From contig NZ_CP018835.1 of assembly GCF_002196515.1 (NCBI RefSeq), positions 2,790,001 through 2,854,000 of the forward strand: DNA of 64,000 nt, written 5' to 3'. Below are positions 61,052 to 64,000 of the stretch, piece after piece; position 1 is the first letter of the stretch; each line of letters starts with the position of its first letter. Position numbers and translations under genes: made by a program. Origin of the DNA: Vibrio gazogenes (GTDB lineage Bacteria > Pseudomonadota > Gammaproteobacteria > Enterobacterales > Vibrionaceae). The notes under the pieces are model-generated. The model was not told the DNA's origin. It saw only the letters and a program-made list of their open reading frames with translations, and did no database searches.

Positions 61052-61903
61052 ATGAACATGCAGGTTGAAAAAGTACTGAATAATAATGTCATTATCTCTA
61101 TTGATGAGCATGGACATGAAGTTGTGGTTATGGGCAAAGGCATCGGCTTTCAAATGAAGCAAGGGATGTCGATTGATCAGCAGTTGATTGAAAAGGTGTT
61201 TACGCTAGCCAAAACTGACGATAAATCGTCTGACGCACGTTACCACGAACTGCTGGAGAAAATCCCTTTGGAACTGCTTTCCGTGACGGAATCGATTGTG
61301 AGCTTAGCGAAGCAAGAGTTGCCGGGACAGTTACATCCGAGTATCCATATTTCTTTAGCGGATCACCTATTTTTTGCCATCGAGCGAATGGTCAATAATC
61401 AATCGGTCAAAAATCCGATGCTATGGGAAATTCGCCAGCTTTATCCACAGGAATATCGTGTCAGCCTGAAAGCACTAGATTTGTTGAAGGCGTCTTCGGG
61501 GATTCAGTTTGATGAAGATGAGGCTGGCTTTATCACGTTGCATTTAGTCAATGCACAGCTCAATGAGGATATGAATAATACGGTCAATGTGACGAATCTG
61601 ATTCGTGATATTGTGCAGATGATCCAATACCATCTGGAAATCAGTCTGGATGAAAAAAGTACCGATTTTCAACGATTAGTGACCCATTTGAAATTTTTTG
61701 CGCATCGCCTAATTCATCAGAAGGTTATCGAGTCTGATGATGATTCAATGTTTATCTCCGTCAAAGAGAAGTATCCTCAATCGTTTGATTGTACAGCGCG
61801 AATTGGTCAGTACGTAGAGAAAAAATATCAACATGTGATGACTTCAGAAGAGATGATGTTTCTGACCGTCCATATAGAGCGGGTCAGACGGGCCGCACTA
61901 TGA
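61052..61903 (+). CDS. bglG: BglG/LicT-family transcriptional antiterminator
   Basis: 283-aa RNA-binding antiterminator. Residues 1-56 are the CAT RNA-binding domain (VEKVLNNNVIISIDEHGHEVVVMGKGIGFQ); two PTS-regulation domains follow, with PRD1 histidines in HPSIHISLADHLFFAIER and ITLHLVNAQL, and PRD2 histidines in LVTHLKFFAHRLIH and FLTVHIERVRR. Phosphorylation by HPr and the cognate EII controls dimerisation. It acts on the RAT/terminator just upstream, so it is autoregulated and switches on bglF. Confidence 0.93.
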   Translation: MNMQVEKVLNNNVIISIDEHGHEVVVMGKGIGFQMKQGMSIDQQLIEKVFTLAKTDDKSSDARYHELLEKIPLELLSVTESIVSLAKQELPGQLHPSIHISLADHLFFAIERMVNNQSVKNPMLWEIRQLYPQEYRVSLKALDLLKASSGIQFDEDEAGFITLHLVNAQLNEDMNNTVNVTNLIRDIVQMIQYHLEISLDEKSTDFQRLVTHLKFFAHRLIHQKVIESDDDSMFISVKEKYPQSFDCTARIGQYVEKKYQHVMTSEEMMFLTVHIERVRRAAL

Positions 61904-61966
61904 TGATGTAGAAAGCATTGGTTAGACAATATGATTGCGAACACATGATGACTGAGAACATATGAA

Positions 61967-63994
61967 ATGAATCATTATCAGGCACTGGCGAGCCAGATTC
62001 TTGTTTTTGTTGGTGGGGCGAATAATATTAAAAGTGTCGTTCATTGTACGACGCGCCTGCGTTTTGTATTGAAAGATGAAGCGAAAATTGCAGATGAAAG
62101 GCTGCTTGAACTGCCGGATATTGTCGCGGTGATGAAGTGTTTGGGCCAGTATCATATTGTGGTCGGTGGGCATGTTGTCCAAATCTATGATGAGCTTCTG
62201 GTATTGTTAGGCGAACACGTAGAAGATCCGCCTGTTCATGGGGTTTTGAACCAATTTATTGACATTATAACCAGCATTTTTACCCCGTTACTTGGACTGT
62301 TAGCGGGTGCCGGAATCCTCACTGGTATGTTGGCATTATTTTCATCCATAGGGTGGCTGACCGTTGGGAGTGGCAGTTATCGTTTACTGAATCTGGCATC
62401 GTCATCAACCTTCATCTTTCTGCCGATTTTTCTGGGCTACACCGCAGCGAAAAAGTTTAAGGGACGCCCGTTTGTGGGGATGGCCATCGGTGCTGCTATG
62501 GTTCATCCTGATATTATCAATACCGCAGGTTTATTCTTTTCACAAAATGGCCCACAAAGTGTTGCCAGCAGTCAGACGCTCGGTACGTTTTTCGGCCTGC
62601 CCATTTATTATATTGATTATTCATCGAGTGTTATTCCGGTGATACTCGCCACATGGATGAATGCGAAACTAGAGCATTTTCTCGCGAGGTACATGAAATT
62701 TTCTTTTGCAGATTTACTGATCCCTGCGCTGTGTCTTGCTGTGACTGTCCCGATGACGTTTATTTTTATCGGCCCGCTCTCATCTTGGGTTGCCTTCGAA
62801 ATTTCATGGCTGATCATTTCGCTGTATCAGGTTGGTCCGGGAATCGCAGGGTTACTGATGGGGGCTCTCTGGCAAGTCCTTGTGGTGTTTGGGATTCACT
62901 GGGGCGTTGTTCCCGTCATTATGAATAACCTGTCTGTCTATGGTTATGATGTGTTGGTGCCTTTGTTGATGCCTGCTGTTTTCGGGCAGGCCGGTGCTTG
63001 TCTCGGGCTGTTTTTGCGTGAAAAAGACCGTAAGCGAAAAGGACTCCTGGGGGCTGCCACCGTCACCGCGTTTTTTGGGATCACGGAGCCGGCGGTGTAC
63101 GGGTTTACATTACCCAATAGGCGGCCTTTTCTGTTTGGCTGTTTGGGGGGCGCTTTCGGCGGACTGTTGGTCGGTCTTTATCAAACCAAAGTCTATTCCA
63201 TGGGCTTCATGAGCCTGTTCACTTTGACACAAATTATTCCTGAACACGGCATTGATGCTACCGTTTATGCCGCCTTAGTTGCCAATCTTATTGCCGCCTT
63301 ATTGGCTGGATACCTGAGTTATTATTTTTCGGGTCAGTTGGTTCAGAAACCATCTGATGTTCAGCACCATGGTGGTATGGAGCAAGCGTCCATACCAGAA
63401 AAAAAGCCAGAAAAAAAGCCAGAAACAAAACGGCCATCCGTGCAGGTCTCCAGTTCGGTCGCTATGACGTCGGCATCACAGACGCAGCAACAGCAAATGG
63501 CCACCGATGAGTCACCCCAAAGTGTATTGCGTGACACGATCTATTCACCTTTATCCGGGGTGATTCTGCCGCTTGAAGAGTCGGCGGATTCGATTTTTTC
63601 AATGGGGATTTTAGGCGCAGGCGTTGTGATTATTCCTGACAGTGGCACGGTGTATTCACCGGTTGACGGTGAGGTCGTCTCCGATTTTAATCACAGCCAT
63701 GCGATTGGCCTCAAAACGCAGCAGGGCGTGGAAGTTTTTATTCATATTGGTATGGATATGGCCAAACTGGAAGGGATACATTTTTCCGCTGCTTTGCAAA
63801 AAGGAACGCAAGTAAAACGCGGACAACCGATTATCTTTTTTGATCATGTGGCGGTTTCCGGGATGGGATATGATCTGGAAACAGTGGTGATTATCAAAAA
63901 CTCAGCAGCGTTTGATGACGTAATATGCCATGCTCAAAAGGGCGATCCGATTGAACATGGCGCGATATTACTGACCATCCGGGACGAAAGTTGA
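61967..63994 (+). CDS. bglF: Beta-glucoside PTS permease IIBCA
   Basis: 675-aa BglF-type permease. IIB at residues 1-85 with phosphocysteine in VVHCTTRLRFVLKDE; IIC at about 100-460 with GLLAGAGILTGMLALFS, the FFGITEPAVYGFTLPNRRPF block and 8-10 helices; a low-complexity linker with repeated PEKK; and IIA at about 520-670 with the active-site histidine in GVEVFIHIGMDMAKLEG. Imports and phosphorylates aryl-beta-glucosides such as salicin or cellobiose-like sugars and relays phosphate to BglG. A phospho-beta-glucosidase gene would be expected just beyond the window. Confidence 0.93.
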   Translation: MNHYQALASQILVFVGGANNIKSVVHCTTRLRFVLKDEAKIADERLLELPDIVAVMKCLGQYHIVVGGHVVQIYDELLVLLGEHVEDPPVHGVLNQFIDIITSIFTPLLGLLAGAGILTGMLALFSSIGWLTVGSGSYRLLNLASSSTFIFLPIFLGYTAAKKFKGRPFVGMAIGAAMVHPDIINTAGLFFSQNGPQSVASSQTLGTFFGLPIYYIDYSSSVIPVILATWMNAKLEHFLARYMKFSFADLLIPALCLAVTVPMTFIFIGPLSSWVAFEISWLIISLYQVGPGIAGLLMGALWQVLVVFGIHWGVVPVIMNNLSVYGYDVLVPLLMPAVFGQAGACLGLFLREKDRKRKGLLGAATVTAFFGITEPAVYGFTLPNRRPFLFGCLGGAFGGLLVGLYQTKVYSMGFMSLFTLTQIIPEHGIDATVYAALVANLIAALLAGYLSYYFSGQLVQKPSDVQHHGGMEQASIPEKKPEKKPETKRPSVQVSSSVAMTSASQTQQQQMATDESPQSVLRDTIYSPLSGVILPLEESADSIFSMGILGAGVVIIPDSGTVYSPVDGEVVSDFNHSHAIGLKTQQGVEVFIHIGMDMAKLEGIHFSAALQKGTQVKRGQPIIFFDHVAVSGMGYDLETVVIIKNSAAFDDVICHAQKGDPIEHGAILLTIRDES

Positions 63995-64000
63995 CGACTA

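Overview
The window looks like a chromosomal stretch of a Vibrionaceae gammaproteobacterium, probably Vibrio. This rests on gene content (E. coli-type dgt and soxR, a complete ula regulon, an Aer-like receptor, many PTS operons), moderate GC, and a 103-bp intergenic element with ATATACCCA/TGGGTATAT ends of a kind I associate with Vibrio genomes. The species is not determined. No rRNA, tRNA or CRISPR array was seen.

Layout. 1-3.5 kb: the end of a sugar operon (ribokinase-like kinase, FucP-family symporter, DUF4432/aldose epimerase-like protein). 3.6-10.1 kb: small regulator/exporter modules (MmyB-like regulator with a 14-TM exporter; LysR with a CMD/tautomerase/DUF4865 operon), then an AT-richer pair made of a broken 2-oxoglutarate oxygenase and an MFS exporter. 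10.1-19.1 kb: soxR with a SoxR box, a GNAT acetyltransferase, a complete RND tripartite pump and a divergent AdeRS-like two-component system. 19.2-23.4 kb: AGCS Na+/alanine symporter, dGTPase and an unknown protein. 23.5-31.4 kb: an L-ascorbate regulon (ulaAB fusion, ulaC, ulaF, a HAD phosphatase, ulaD, ulaE; divergent ulaR and ulaG) with a striking 10-bp-phased operator region. 31.5-38 kb: a fructose-family PTS group (IIB, degenerate HPr-IIA, AraC regulator, IIABC, ABM monooxygenase) interrupted by a secreted protein built of three 92-residue cysteine repeats. 38.2-43.8 kb: a toxin-antitoxin and nuclease island (hipBA remnant, TumE-type TA pair, MNT-HEPN protein plus an internally deleted second copy, GIY-YIG protein, methyltransferase, HNH endonuclease). 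43.9-49.0 kb: a secreted alanine-rich repeat protein and a LysR-controlled aldehyde dehydrogenase/PfpI pair. 49.2-55.3 kb: an sxtIJK-like carbamoyltransferase cassette (including a 51-codon DUF5989/SxtK-like gene) joined to an MBOAT acyltransferase, two SGNH proteins and a dedicated acyl carrier protein. 55.5-64 kb: YbaN, a PPC-domain secreted protein, an S4 RNA-binding protein, an Aer-like receptor, and a bglG-bglF operon behind a ribonucleic antiterminator.

How it works together. Much of the window concerns carbohydrate uptake by PTS (ascorbate, fructose-like, beta-glucoside), each set with its own regulator type (DeoR, AraC, BglG), and toxic-compound handling (three MFS exporters, one RND pump, SoxR, aldehyde detoxification). 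The most novel-looking parts are the carbamoyl/acyl-transfer cluster at 49-55 kb, whose substrate cannot be deduced, and the toxin/nuclease island at 38-44 kb. All functions are assigned by reading motifs by eye; no database search was run.
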